DNA of 51,698 nucleotides, taken from an uncultured Prevotella sp. (GTDB lineage: Bacteria > Bacteroidota > Bacteroidia > Bacteroidales > Bacteroidaceae). Both the position numbers and the translations under genes were made by a program. This document shows positions 28,837 to 36,754 of this stretch, in pieces; the first letter of the stretch is position 1, and the number at the start of each line of letters is the position of its first letter. Location: NCBI GenBank assembly GCA_947169185.1, contig CAMVOS010000017.1, positions 1 to 51,698 of the forward strand, given 5' to 3'. The notes beneath the pieces were generated by a model, which saw nothing but the letters and a program-made list of their open reading frames with translations, was not told where the DNA came from and searched no databases.

Positions 28837-31800
28837 TTACTCCACCACCACCTTACGTCCATTGTGGATATAAATGCCCTTCATGACAGGCTTGCTATCC
28901 AACTTACGTCCATCCAACGTGTAGTAAGTATCGGCAGTCGTCTTTGGACTCATCAATTCATCAATCGATGTTGCCTCGCCATCCATCAAGGTGTTGATAG
29001 GAACGAAGCGTGGAGCAGGCGAATCGCTATGGTGTACGGTATAAGCCTGGAAAGGACGCACCATGCGATAGTCACGCTCGAAGACGCTACCTTCCAAGTA
29101 CTGTCCACGAACCTCACCAACATTCAGAGCCCATACACTCGACGAGCGACTCACACGCAGCATCGTGGGCACCATGTCGATGCTACCATCTGACAACGAC
29201 ATCGTCTGCTGTGTCGTAGTGGGCACCGTCGTATTCTCAGCAGAGAACGTTACACGACCAGCAAGGTTGTACAAATCCGTGTACTCCGTGCTGTTCGGCA
29301 TCGAGATCACGTAAGGCACATTAGCCTCAATCTGTGAGGCACGCATCAGGCCTTTGTCAGACAGTCTGCGCAACCAGAACTTCTTGCCCCCAGCCGAGCT
29401 ACCGAATGGCGACAGGTTACCCTTCGTCTCGTGTGCTATATTCTGCACATTAAACGGCAGGCTGATGCTCTCCCATCCACGACTGACATTAGGCTGTGTC
29501 TCCTGTGCGAAGTTACGGATATAGGTAATCTTTTCTGCCGCAAAGCTCTGCGGAACAAAGAAGTTGTTATTGTCCGAAGAACCAACTTCATCCGTTAGTA
29601 CAATCTCCCTAGCCACGCCATTCACCACCACGTTCTGCACGCCCTGAGGTGCCAGCGATGGTTCATTCACATACACCAGCAGGTTCGGGTTGTCAATACG
29701 TGCATATTCCTCAGCGGGAATAGCAGCGTATCCTGCCTGAATGCTGGCTAATGATGTACAGGCACGGAACATACCACCAATCTCTATCACTTTGTTAGTA
29801 GAGAAACCACTGATATCTATGCTTACAAGGCTGCTACAGCCGTTGAACACAGATCCCATAATGGTGACATTGTTGGTATTGAAGTTGCTCAAGTCGATAT
29901 CTCTCAGACTGGAGCAGTTCTGGAACATCGCATACATATTGGTCAGAGCAGCCGTATTAAAGCTGTCGCCAAACAAGACGGACACCAAGTTGGTACATCC
30001 GTCGAACATGTGACCCATGTCTGTAACCTTCTGAGCATTGGCATTCCTTAAGTCGAGAGCCGTTAGGCCGGAACAGAGCGAGAACATTCCATCCATATTA
30101 GTCACGTTCTGCATGCTGAATTTCGACAAATCAAGGCTCGTCAAGCTGGAACAGTTCCAGAACATATAATACGTGCTTGTCACATTCTGCGAGTTCAAAT
30201 ACTGTAATCCCTCAATAGCCGTCATATTGTCCATTCCAGCAAACCAGTTTGCCGTACTGGTTATGGTCGTATCATTTGCAAAGGACTCATCAAATACGAC
30301 TTTGCTGATGTAACTAGTTTCATAGTTCCATTCTCTGTCATCTATCGTACTGAATGGTCCGACACCCATACCACCTCTTGCCTGTTTCTCCGTATCGTAG
30401 TAGAAAGTCAGCACGGTATTGTTGTCACTCAGCACAGCATAAGCCTCAGCAATTATTGGCGTAGCATTCTTATCCGTGAAGTAGCCAGGGTTAGTCGTAC
30501 CTCCGTCGACATGAGCATAGGCATGGTCGATGTGGCTGGCATCGAATTTCGTACCCTTGCCGCCCACGAGCAACGTACAGCCATAGAACATGCTGGAGCT
30601 TGCCTCCATTTTCGTCAGGTCGAAGTCGTCGGCATAGATAGTGGTCAGACTGGAACAGTTATAGAACATATTGTTCATGTGCAGCACGTTAGCCGTCGTC
30701 ATGTTACTGATGTCGATAGTGGTAAGCGATGTACATCCGCTGAACATGAAGTTGATGCGCTCAGCATTTGTGGTGTAGAAATTGCTCAGGTCGAGGCTTG
30801 TCAGGCCCGAACAGCCATAGAACATCGAGCGCATGTCCTTCGCGTTTTGTACATCGAAATTGCTCACGTCAAGGGACGTCAGACCCGAACAGCCGTAGAA
30901 CATACTGCTTGTCATGGTCACGTTAGCCGTGTTGAAGCCTCTCACGTCGAGGCTCGTCAGGCCAGAGCAGTCGCTGAACATGGAGTTCATGGACGTGGCA
31001 TTGGACGTAACGAAGTGCGTAACGTCTATGCTTGCCAGGCCAGAACAGCCGTTGAACATCTGGGCGAAATTGGTAACCTTGGCGGTATTGAACCCGCCAA
31101 CATCCAATGTCGTCAGTCTTTTACAATTCTGGAACAGGGCCAACATAGTCGTTACATTCTCCGTATTGAAGCCGCTGACATCAAGGGTCTCCAGTTTCTC
31201 ACACTCTGCGAACATAAAACTCATGTTCTTCACGCTGTCAGTCTTCAGGTACTCAATGCCCGTAATAGCCGTCAGGTTCTGGCACTTGTTAAACCACGAT
31301 GATGTCGTTACGGGTCGATAGCCAGCAAACGACGGGTCGAACACCACTGAAGTAATACCTGCAGCATAGTTGATCCATGTCGAAGAACCGCCCTCACCCA
31401 TCGGCATACCCTGACGCGCACTCCTCTGGTCGTCATAATAGAACGTCATTGTCGAACCATATATCGGATTTCCTTCATATTCATCAATAACGGTGTCATT
31501 AGTACTCAGAACTACATACGGCTCTGGTTCAGAAACAACAGGTCCCTCAACGTTAAACTTGCGGGTGCTGACGGCAGTCCATACGCTATCGATGCCCATA
31601 GCACGAATGTTCAGGGTGTGCTCGCCAGGAGTCAGCTCAGAGGTGTCGATGTCGAAGACAGCGCTGGCTGCTGTGGCAGTGGCCACTGGAACAGAAATGG
31701 CTTTACCCTCACCAGGATCGTTATCGTCGACGAAGTATTCAAGTGCCGCTACAGGCAGTACTGTGAACACATAGAGGGAATGAGCCATTACTGGCGACCA

Positions 31801-32253
31801 GTTACCATTGGTGTCCTGTGTACGCAGATAGAGCATGTGTGCACCTGGGGTAATGTCAACAGTATTGATGTCTAACGTCACATCCTTTGCCCCACCAAGC
31901 GCCAAGACTATTCCTTTGCCATAACCTGGATCGTTGTCGAAGAAGTATTCCACACTATTTATGTTACTACCCGCATGCATCACATAGATGGTCTTGGTCA
32001 TAGTGGTAGACCATACGCCATTGCTGCCCAACGTTCGCAGGCAGAGCGAGTGAGCTCCCACGCTTAGGTCGCTGGTGGATATGGCGATTTCCAGCTCGTC
32101 TCCCACCACATTATTGATTACTGTAGCCTGGCCGTAGCCTGGGTCGCTGTCGAAGAAATATTCCGCAGCAGTTACCGTCAGGTTCGACTGGGCCCCTGCC
32201 GATGTTGCCAAGAGTGCGGCCACAAAGGCAAGCCATAGTCTAACCTTTCTCAT
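28837..32253 (-). CDS. Large surface protein with BspA/DUF285-type repeats and a sorting-like tail
   Basis: This 1138-residue secreted protein has a signal peptide ending SAGAQ. Three N-terminal repeats of about 70-90 residues are each marked by EYFFDSDPGYG, EYFFDNDPGYG or EYFVDDNDPGEG. Two blocks of BspA-like (DUF285) leucine-rich repeats follow (about 300-600 and 640-890), with the unit MFxGCSGLTSLDVSNFxTxNVTxM. It then has a beta-rich segment and the C-terminus YYTLDGRKLD...KGIYIHNGRKVVVE, resembling a type IX secretion sorting domain. BspA-like repeats in oral Bacteroidetes mediate adhesion, so an adhesin role is plausible but inferred. It overlaps the upstream beta-helix gene by 4 bp (ATGA), so both are made together. 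Confidence 0.85.
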   Translation of the reverse strand: MRKVRLWLAFVAALLATSAGAQSNLTVTAAEYFFDSDPGYGQATVINNVVGDELEIAISTSDLSVGAHSLCLRTLGSNGVWSTTMTKTIYVMHAGSNINSVEYFFDNDPGYGKGIVLALGGAKDVTLDINTVDITPGAHMLYLRTQDTNGNWSPVMAHSLYVFTVLPVAALEYFVDDNDPGEGKAISVPVATATAASAVFDIDTSELTPGEHTLNIRAMGIDSVWTAVSTRKFNVEGPVVSEPEPYVVLSTNDTVIDEYEGNPIYGSTMTFYYDDQRSARQGMPMGEGGSSTWINYAAGITSVVFDPSFAGYRPVTTSSWFNKCQNLTAITGIEYLKTDSVKNMSFMFAECEKLETLDVSGFNTENVTTMLALFQNCKRLTTLDVGGFNTAKVTNFAQMFNGCSGLASIDVTHFVTSNATSMNSMFSDCSGLTSLDVRGFNTANVTMTSSMFYGCSGLTSLDVSNFDVQNAKDMRSMFYGCSGLTSLDLSNFYTTNAERINFMFSGCTSLTTIDISNMTTANVLHMNNMFYNCSSLTTIYADDFDLTKMEASSSMFYGCTLLVGGKGTKFDASHIDHAYAHVDGGTTNPGYFTDKNATPIIAEAYAVLSDNNTVLTFYYDTEKQARGGMGVGPFSTIDDREWNYETSYISKVVFDESFANDTTITSTANWFAGMDNMTAIEGLQYLNSQNVTSTYYMFWNCSSLTSLDLSKFSMQNVTNMDGMFSLCSGLTALDLRNANAQKVTDMGHMFDGCTNLVSVLFGDSFNTAALTNMYAMFQNCSSLRDIDLSNFNTNNVTIMGSVFNGCSSLVSIDISGFSTNKVIEIGGMFRACTSLASIQAGYAAIPAEEYARIDNPNLLVYVNEPSLAPQGVQNVVVNGVAREIVLTDEVGSSDNNNFFVPQSFAAEKITYIRNFAQETQPNVSRGWESISLPFNVQNIAHETKGNLSPFGSSAGGKKFWLRRLSDKGLMRASQIEANVPYVISMPNSTEYTDLYNLAGRVTFSAENTTVPTTTQQTMSLSDGSIDMVPTMLRVSRSSSVWALNVGEVRGQYLEGSVFERDYRMVRPFQAYTVHHSDSPAPRFVPINTLMDGEATSIDELMSPKTTADTYYTLDGRKLDSKPVMKGIYIHNGRKVVVE

Positions 32254-33200
32254 TGCTGTACGCCTAACTTAATATTAACTCTAAGTGTCTGTCCTTTCTC
32301 CACAGAGGCTGGCATCTCGATGTCGCTGATATAGGGTCCTGCAGGGATACCAGAAATAACGTAGGGATCCGTACCAGCGAAAGCGCCCTTGCCTTCAAAT
32401 GTTGAGATATTAGCTTCGGTTGTCTCCTTAACAGCCTTATCGGTAGCACAATTCTTTAGTAACGACTCATCTGCAGCACCCGACCAGTAGTTATCTTGTA
32501 TGGTACATCCATCAATGGTTATGGCGCTACCCACAAAGATATTATGCTCTACAGTACAGTTCGCCAAGTTGGCAATATTGACAGGATAGTCAGCCCAGTT
32601 ACCCGTTTTCGTAAAGGTGTTATAAGCAATAATACCATCGCCAATATTATGAATAATACCATTTTTTTGGTCATTATCCTTGGCAAAGATATTGTTTGTT
32701 ATCTGCGTACCTGGGGCATACGAAGAGCTCGTGATGCAATATACTGTGCCAGAAAGATAGTTCTGATGGACAACTATATTACTGGCACTATTAGCTATGC
32801 TTATAGTGCTACCAACACGACAGCGTGTAATCACCATATTGGGCTGACTAAGAGTGACAGAGCCCGTGATGTCCATTCCCATGATGATGCTTCCTGCTGC
32901 CTGATTATAATTGCTAGAGAGGTTAGGTATCTTTGCAGATGGCGAACCCTCAGCTATCACACCATTTTCGCTTAGCAAAAAGCCTGGACCTATCAGTACC
33001 ACGCGCTTAGTTAGGGTAACACCACTATATGCCGAATTGCTACCATCAACCATAATAGTATCACCTTCCTCTGCAGCGCTAATAGCATCAGAAATCGTGC
33101 TGTACGGTGCGCCAGAATTGGTGCGGTTGCTTACTCTCAGGATTGTTGCCTGTGCCGTCATTGCCAAGCACATGGCAGATAAAATCAGTAGTTTCTTCAT
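32250..33200 (-). CDS. Secreted right-handed beta-helix-like protein
   Basis: This 316-residue protein has a signal peptide (ending AQA) and a pectate-lyase-like start (GAPYSTISDAISAAEEGDTIMVDG). Irregular beta-helix rungs rich in Ile, Val and Asn follow (MVITRCRVGSTISIANSASNIVVHQNYL; NNIFAKDN; EHNIFVG). No catalytic acid cluster of a polysaccharide lyase could be identified, so binding rather than catalysis is possible. It ends with a beta-strand segment (PYISDIEMPASVEKGQTLRVNIKL) and overlaps the start of the BspA-like gene by 4 bp. No promoter box was found on its own strand; it may be transcribed from the ATPase/DUF4435 operon 32 bp upstream. Confidence 0.75.
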   Translation of the reverse strand: MKKLLILSAMCLAMTAQATILRVSNRTNSGAPYSTISDAISAAEEGDTIMVDGSNSAYSGVTLTKRVVLIGPGFLLSENGVIAEGSPSAKIPNLSSNYNQAAGSIIMGMDITGSVTLSQPNMVITRCRVGSTISIANSASNIVVHQNYLSGTVYCITSSSYAPGTQITNNIFAKDNDQKNGIIHNIGDGIIAYNTFTKTGNWADYPVNIANLANCTVEHNIFVGSAITIDGCTIQDNYWSGAADESLLKNCATDKAVKETTEANISTFEGKGAFAGTDPYVISGIPAGPYISDIEMPASVEKGQTLRVNIKLGVQQ

Positions 33201-33202
33201 AT

Positions 33203-33210
33203 TACCTTTG
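33203..33210 (+). promoter_or_regulatory. Possible antisense promoter (TACCTTTG) reading into the DUF4435 gene
   Basis: An exact plus-strand TACCTTTG lies just upstream of the beta-helix start, pointing toward the 3' end of the DUF4435 gene. No plus-strand gene follows, so any transcript would be antisense. No clear -33 element was seen. Confidence 0.25.
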
Positions 33211-33232
33211 TTTTAAGTTATTAATAGATGAA

Positions 33233-34255
33233 TTATTTTTGCTCCAAATATTGTCCTATATCCTGTTGAATGAGCTGATACTGGGGGGAGCGCTCGTAGC
33301 CTGAACTCTTTTTCAGCATCTGGCGGATGTCCTGCAGCGAGTGTTCATAGCACGACATCTCGTTGGTGCGCTGGGTATGGTGACGTGCCATACGGCTGAT
33401 TTCGTCCTGACGTTCCTGGCGCAAGCGGTTACATACCTTATTTAATATAGGTACTATCACATTATCGAACAGATGGTGCCCCTGTATATATAAATAGGTG
33501 GTCTGGGGGGTAACACCCAGAGCCTTGATTTGTTCCTTCGTCTGCAGATAGGCCTCCTTATTGTCCGGGTATTCGTTCTGCAGCTGACGCACCTTGGTAT
33601 TCACCTTTCGACGCAGGTGGTCAATAGAAGGCTGTGGTTCAAAGACATTGAAGCCGCCAGGGTCTACCACCCGATTGAAGTCCGTCATCGAGAACTTGTT
33701 ATGACGACCCGTCCGATAGGCCCAAACAGACCAGACGAACAAGGGGAAGATAGCTTCAGAATACTGGCGCAGGTAGTCTTCGAAGTCAAAAATACGGTGG
33801 TCGTTCAGCGTGATGGCCACACAAGTGTCGTGCAACGACGGGGCATAGCATTGCAGATTCTCGATGGCATAGGCATAGGTATGAAAGACGAAAGGACTCT
33901 CTATCACTTTCTGCGACTGTACCGTAGCACCTTGTAACAGGTAGTCGTAGTCGGCATCGACACACGCTATCATGTCCCTGCCCAGCACTTCTCTCACCTC
34001 TCCCCTCTCCCCTCTCACCTCTAAGAAGTTCATCAGTACCGCCTTCTTACCACGTTCCAGCTTACGATGCGAGGGCAGCATCACCTCGAAATAGCGTGTG
34101 TCGTCCTCGAAGCGCGAAAGCACGGTACGCCAGAAGTAGACATCGTCGTAGCTCTCGACATACGCCACGATGCGCCGCCGTGCCTGCTTAGACTTCATGC
34201 GGTTGGCCGCCTCGAAGTACCTGCTATTGAGATTATCTGTTAGTTTACTCGGCAT
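33233..34255 (-). CDS. DUF4435/TOPRIM-like protein (AriB-like effector candidate)
   Basis: This 340-residue protein opens with a basic region, then RRIVAYVESYDDVYFWRTVL (Glu 34) and MIACVDADYDYLL (Asp 100, 102, 104). This Glu...DxD spacing fits the TOPRIM fold shared by DUF4435, OLD nucleases and AriB of PARIS defence. The C-terminal half is helical and charged (HLRRKVNTKVRQLQNEY...YLYIQGHHLFDNVIVPILN). It starts 11 bp after the stop of an ABC-type ATPase gene, the typical two-gene layout of such systems. Residues 78-90 (LEVRGERGEVREV) are encoded by a heptamer array between two core elements of the fold. Nuclease activity and a defence role are inferred; the pair could instead have a housekeeping function. 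Confidence 0.78.
   Translation of the reverse strand: MPSKLTDNLNSRYFEAANRMKSKQARRRIVAYVESYDDVYFWRTVLSRFEDDTRYFEVMLPSHRKLERGKKAVLMNFLEVRGERGEVREVLGRDMIACVDADYDYLLQGATVQSQKVIESPFVFHTYAYAIENLQCYAPSLHDTCVAITLNDHRIFDFEDYLRQYSEAIFPLFVWSVWAYRTGRHNKFSMTDFNRVVDPGGFNVFEPQPSIDHLRRKVNTKVRQLQNEYPDNKEAYLQTKEQIKALGVTPQTTYLYIQGHHLFDNVIVPILNKVCNRLRQERQDEISRMARHHTQRTNEMSCYEHSLQDIRQMLKKSSGYERSPQYQLIQQDIGQYLEQK
33987..34028 (-). repeat. Heptamer array (GAGGTGA/GAGGGGA) inside the DUF4435 gene
   Basis: Minus-strand units GAGGTGA, GAGGGGA, GAGGGGA and GAGGTGA, flanked by degenerate units, encode EVRGERGEVRE. The two middle units carry GGA where TGA would be an in-frame stop. Confidence 0.88.
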
Positions 34256-34256
34256 T

Positions 34257-34291
34257 CTCTTACCTCTTACTTCTCACCTCTCACCTCTATA
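34257..34291 (-). repeat. Heptamer array (5 units) at the ATPase/DUF4435 junction
   Basis: Plus-strand CTCTTAC, CTCTTAC, TTCTCAC, CTCTCAC and CTCTATA cover the last eight codons and the stop of the ATPase gene and nearly all of the 11-bp spacer before the DUF4435 ATG. The ATPase stop codon (TAA) is contributed by the array, giving the C-terminus IEVRGEK. Confidence 0.9.
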
Positions 34292-35082
34292 TCACTCACT
34301 TCCGTCACCTTATCCACCCAGCCATTCATGATGACTGCTGGCGAATGAGTGGTAAGGATAATCTGTACGTTGGGATTCAACTCGACAATCAGGTCGATGA
34401 GCCGTTTCTGCCACTCGATATGCAACGACACCTCAGGTTCGTCCATAAAGAGCACATAAGGCTGTTCATCCTCTACGAGTACTGTCAACAGGATGGCGAG
34501 CATCTGTTTCTCACCACTCGACAACTGATAGGGCACCAGTGTCTCGCCAATCTGCGAGAAACGTATCTCATTCTCCGTACGCACAATCTTCTTGCCTGTC
34601 TCATCAAACAAGTCGTCTACCATATCCTGGAAACGTGTCTTGGGCTGCGAAAGGCGCTGTGCAGCATCAGCATTACCATGCTGCAGTTCAGAGATGATAC
34701 GATTGCCGATGTTCACCTGATAGTCCAAGTATTTACGTTGCAGATGGTAGAGCTGGAAGTCGAGAGCCGAAGCAATGCGTGAATCCACCATATTCAGTGT
34801 CTCGTTGTCGAGCATGGGTGAGTCCAACGAACGGATGATGTCGAATCTCACGTGCGTGGCATCCTCAGGCTCGGCAGTGATATGCACGCCCTTCAACAAA
34901 TGGTTAATCAGGTCACCATTGGTATTGACGCTCTTAAACACCTTATTTAATATCGTACTCTTGCCTACCCCATTGATACCACTGAGGATGTTCACCTGCG
35001 GATCGAGGGTCCACAGAATGTGCTTTTTACCGCTCCACAGCGAGTCTATTTCAATCTGTTTGATATAGTCTGCATACTTCAT
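34267..35082 (-). CDS. Compact ABC-type/AAA_21-like ATPase (AriA/OLD-like partner)
   Basis: This 271-residue soluble ATPase has Walker A GINGVGKST (35-43), an ABC signature LSSGEKQM (187-193), Walker B YVLFMDEPE (209-217) and an H-loop in TTHSPAV (His 246). That is the set found in SMC/Rad50/OLD-type ATPases. It has no transmembrane segment, so it is not a transporter. A helical insertion (about 90-160) is short compared with AriA (about 450 residues) or OLD proteins, making this a minimal version. With the TOPRIM-like protein encoded immediately downstream it would form a sensor-effector pair. The promoter box lies 18 bp upstream of the ATG. Its last residues EVRGEK come from a heptamer repeat. 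Confidence 0.85.
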   Translation of the reverse strand: MKYADYIKQIEIDSLWSGKKHILWTLDPQVNILSGINGVGKSTILNKVFKSVNTNGDLINHLLKGVHITAEPEDATHVRFDIIRSLDSPMLDNETLNMVDSRIASALDFQLYHLQRKYLDYQVNIGNRIISELQHGNADAAQRLSQPKTRFQDMVDDLFDETGKKIVRTENEIRFSQIGETLVPYQLSSGEKQMLAILLTVLVEDEQPYVLFMDEPEVSLHIEWQKRLIDLIVELNPNVQIILTTHSPAVIMNGWVDKVTEVSDIEVRGEK

Positions 35083-35099
35083 AGTCGTAAGTTTTGGTG

Positions 35100-35107
35100 C
35101 AAATATA
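35100..35107 (-). promoter_or_regulatory. -7 box (TATATTTG) for the ATPase-DUF4435 pair
   Basis: Minus-strand TATATTTGC matches TAnnTTTG, 18 bp upstream of the ATPase ATG, predicting a leader of about 10 nt. It is divergent from the transporter promoter 45 bp away. Confidence 0.7.
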
Positions 35108-35114
35108 CGAAATA

Positions 35115-35142
35115 ATTATGAATTATGCATTATGAATTATGC
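35115..35142. repeat. Heptamer array (ATTATGA/ATTATGC, 4 units) between divergent promoters
   Basis: ATTATGA, ATTATGC, ATTATGA and ATTATGC run without interruption between the -7 boxes of the ATPase operon and the EamA gene, so the array occupies the upstream regions of both promoters. Confidence 0.92.
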
Positions 35143-35151
35143 AATATTTCG

Positions 35152-35159
35152 TACCTTTG
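35152..35159 (+). promoter_or_regulatory. -7 box (TACCTTTG) for the EamA transporter gene
   Basis: Exact TACCTTTGC, 20 bp upstream of the ATG at 35179. It lies inside the longer reading that begins at 35125, ruling that start out. Confidence 0.78.
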
Positions 35160-35178
35160 CACACAAAAAATTACAAAA

Positions 35179-36105
35179 ATGGCCAAAACTAGTGATAATA
35201 AAGCGCTGATAGCGCACTTAAGTATGTTTGGTGCGTGTGCCGGATGGGGCTTGATGGCACCAGTCGGAAAGGATGCCATGACACATGGTTTCGATGGCAT
35301 GACGATGGTTACGTTCCGAGTGGTGGGCGCCTGTCTGCTGTTCTGGATAGCCTCGCTGTTTGCACCTAAGGAGCATGTCCCTCGTAAAGATAAGCTGATG
35401 TTCATCGGAGCAGCTGTCTTCGGATTGCTTTGCAACCAATGCTGCTATACGGTAGGACTAAGCATCACGTCACCTATCAATGCCTCTATCGTCACCACGT
35501 CGATGCCAATCTTCGCCATGATCTTAGCAGCTCTTATCCTGAAGGAGCCTATTACCAGCAAGAAAGCGCTGGGCGTGCTGATGGGTTGCAGTGGTGCACT
35601 GATACTTATTCTGACCTCAGCAGCCCATGCCGACGGCAAGGTGGGCGACATCCGTGGCGACCTGCTATGTCTGTTTGCTCAGTTCTCGTTTGCACTATAC
35701 CTGTCACTGTTCAATCCACTGATTCGTCGTTATAACGTCTTTACGATTAACAAATACATGTTCTCGTGGGCTACACTGATGCTGCTGCCATTCACGTTCA
35801 GCCACACTCTCTCAACTATCAACTCTCAACTATCAACTAAAGTATGGTGGGAGGTAGCCTATGTAGTCTGCATAGGCACATTCCTGGGATATATCCTCAC
35901 GATGATTGGTCAGCGTACGCTGCGTCCTACGGTTGTCAGCGTCTACAACTACGTACAGCCTGTCGTCTCCGTCGCTGCCACCCTACTCATGGGCATTGGC
36001 ATTCTGAAACCCACCCATGCACTTGCTGTGGTTCTCGTGTTCAGTGGTGTATGGCTGGTGACGAAATCGAAGTCACGAAGAGATATGGAAGAAGTTAGAG
36101 AATAA
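35179..36105 (+). CDS. EamA/DMT-family drug/metabolite transporter
   Basis: This 308-residue protein has ten hydrophobic helices in two EamA halves: AHLSMFGACAGWGLMAPVGKDAM... in the first and GDIRGDLLCLFAQFSFALYLSLFNPL... in the second. The latter ends with SVYNYVQPVVSVAATLLMGI, the conserved region of the final helices. Such proteins move small metabolites across the inner membrane; the substrate is unknown. The start at MAKTSDNK is fixed by the promoter box 20 bp upstream. A heptamer array encodes the loop HTLSTINSQLSTK between two helices. The gene stands alone and is closed by a bidirectional terminator. Confidence 0.92.
   Translation: MAKTSDNKALIAHLSMFGACAGWGLMAPVGKDAMTHGFDGMTMVTFRVVGACLLFWIASLFAPKEHVPRKDKLMFIGAAVFGLLCNQCCYTVGLSITSPINASIVTTSMPIFAMILAALILKEPITSKKALGVLMGCSGALILILTSAAHADGKVGDIRGDLLCLFAQFSFALYLSLFNPLIRRYNVFTINKYMFSWATLMLLPFTFSHTLSTINSQLSTKVWWEVAYVVCIGTFLGYILTMIGQRTLRPTVVSVYNYVQPVVSVAATLLMGIGILKPTHALAVVLVFSGVWLVTKSKSRRDMEEVRE
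35809..35836 (+). repeat. Heptamer array (CTCTCAA/CTATCAA, 4 units) inside the EamA gene
   Basis: CTCTCAA, CTATCAA, CTCTCAA and CTATCAA encode LSTINSQLST in an extramembrane loop. The array has an exact 7-bp period, and the two unit types alternate. Confidence 0.9.
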
Positions 36106-36138
36106 AAAAAACTACGGGCGTTGCTCCCGTAGTTTTTT
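36104..36138. terminator. Bidirectional terminator between the EamA and FKBP genes
   Basis: ACTACGGG pairs perfectly with CCCGTAGT over a 7-nt loop, with seven A before it and six T after it, so it terminates transcripts from both sides. It exactly fills the gap between the two convergent genes. Confidence 0.93.
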
Positions 36139-36139
36139 A

Positions 36140-36754
36140 TTATCCATTAGAATCGCGGTCAATGTCCACCAATCGTATTTCGAATATCAACGTACTATAA
36201 GCTGGAATACTGCCAGAGGACGATGCCCCATAGCCTAACTGGTGTGGGATTGTCACACGCCAGTAGTCACCACGATGCATATGCTGCAAAGCTATTGCAA
36301 AGCCAGTAACGACACCGCTTACTGAAAACATGACGGGTTCAGCACCAACAATATTGGAGGCGAAGATGTCACTATAGCTGATGTCAAACTGATAGCCTGA
36401 AGGATAGCTGAGCGAAGGCAGCAGATAGCCACGATAGTAGATTTCCACATCATCCGTAAACAAAGGACTCTCCGTCTTGTCACCTACAACAGGGAAGTCG
36501 CTGGGCAACACGTCGACCAAGATACAGTCGGTATGTGCCACATCGCTCAAAGCCAGATTGTCACCCTTCGTATAGCTCTTCAGCACAAAACTTGTCGAGC
36601 TGTTTGAGGACAGATGTTTCTGATACTGGTCTTCGAAGTAGGCCTCGTTCTTAGCCTGCCAGTCGGCAAATTCTTCTACAGTATCGTCCTCTTCACTGCA
36701 CGACGCAAAGCCGAACAGTGAGAGACAGACGAACAGATAGTGTTTCAGTTTCAT
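36140..36754 (-). CDS. FKBP-type peptidyl-prolyl isomerase lipoprotein
   Basis: This 204-residue protein has a lipoprotein signal (LFGFASC, Cys near 19), an acidic linker (SEEDDTVEEFADW), then an FKBP core. The core has the VEIYYRGYL strand, MFSVSGVVTGFAIALQHMHRGDYWRVTIPHQLGYG and SIPAYSTLIFEIRLVDI at the end, which are the diagnostic FKBP blocks. It would assist folding of exported proteins in the periplasm. Its ATG directly abuts the stop of the glycyl-tRNA synthetase gene, so the two are cotranscribed. Some active-site aromatic positions look variable, so isomerase activity is not certain. Confidence 0.88.
   Translation of the reverse strand: MKLKHYLFVCLSLFGFASCSEEDDTVEEFADWQAKNEAYFEDQYQKHLSSNSSTSFVLKSYTKGDNLALSDVAHTDCILVDVLPSDFPVVGDKTESPLFTDDVEIYYRGYLLPSLSYPSGYQFDISYSDIFASNIVGAEPVMFSVSGVVTGFAIALQHMHRGDYWRVTIPHQLGYGASSSGSIPAYSTLIFEIRLVDIDRDSNG

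Noticed and set aside
35125..35178. Longer start for the EamA transporter (MHYELCNISYL)
   Set aside because: These codons are made of the ATTATGA heptamer array and the TACCTTTG promoter box.
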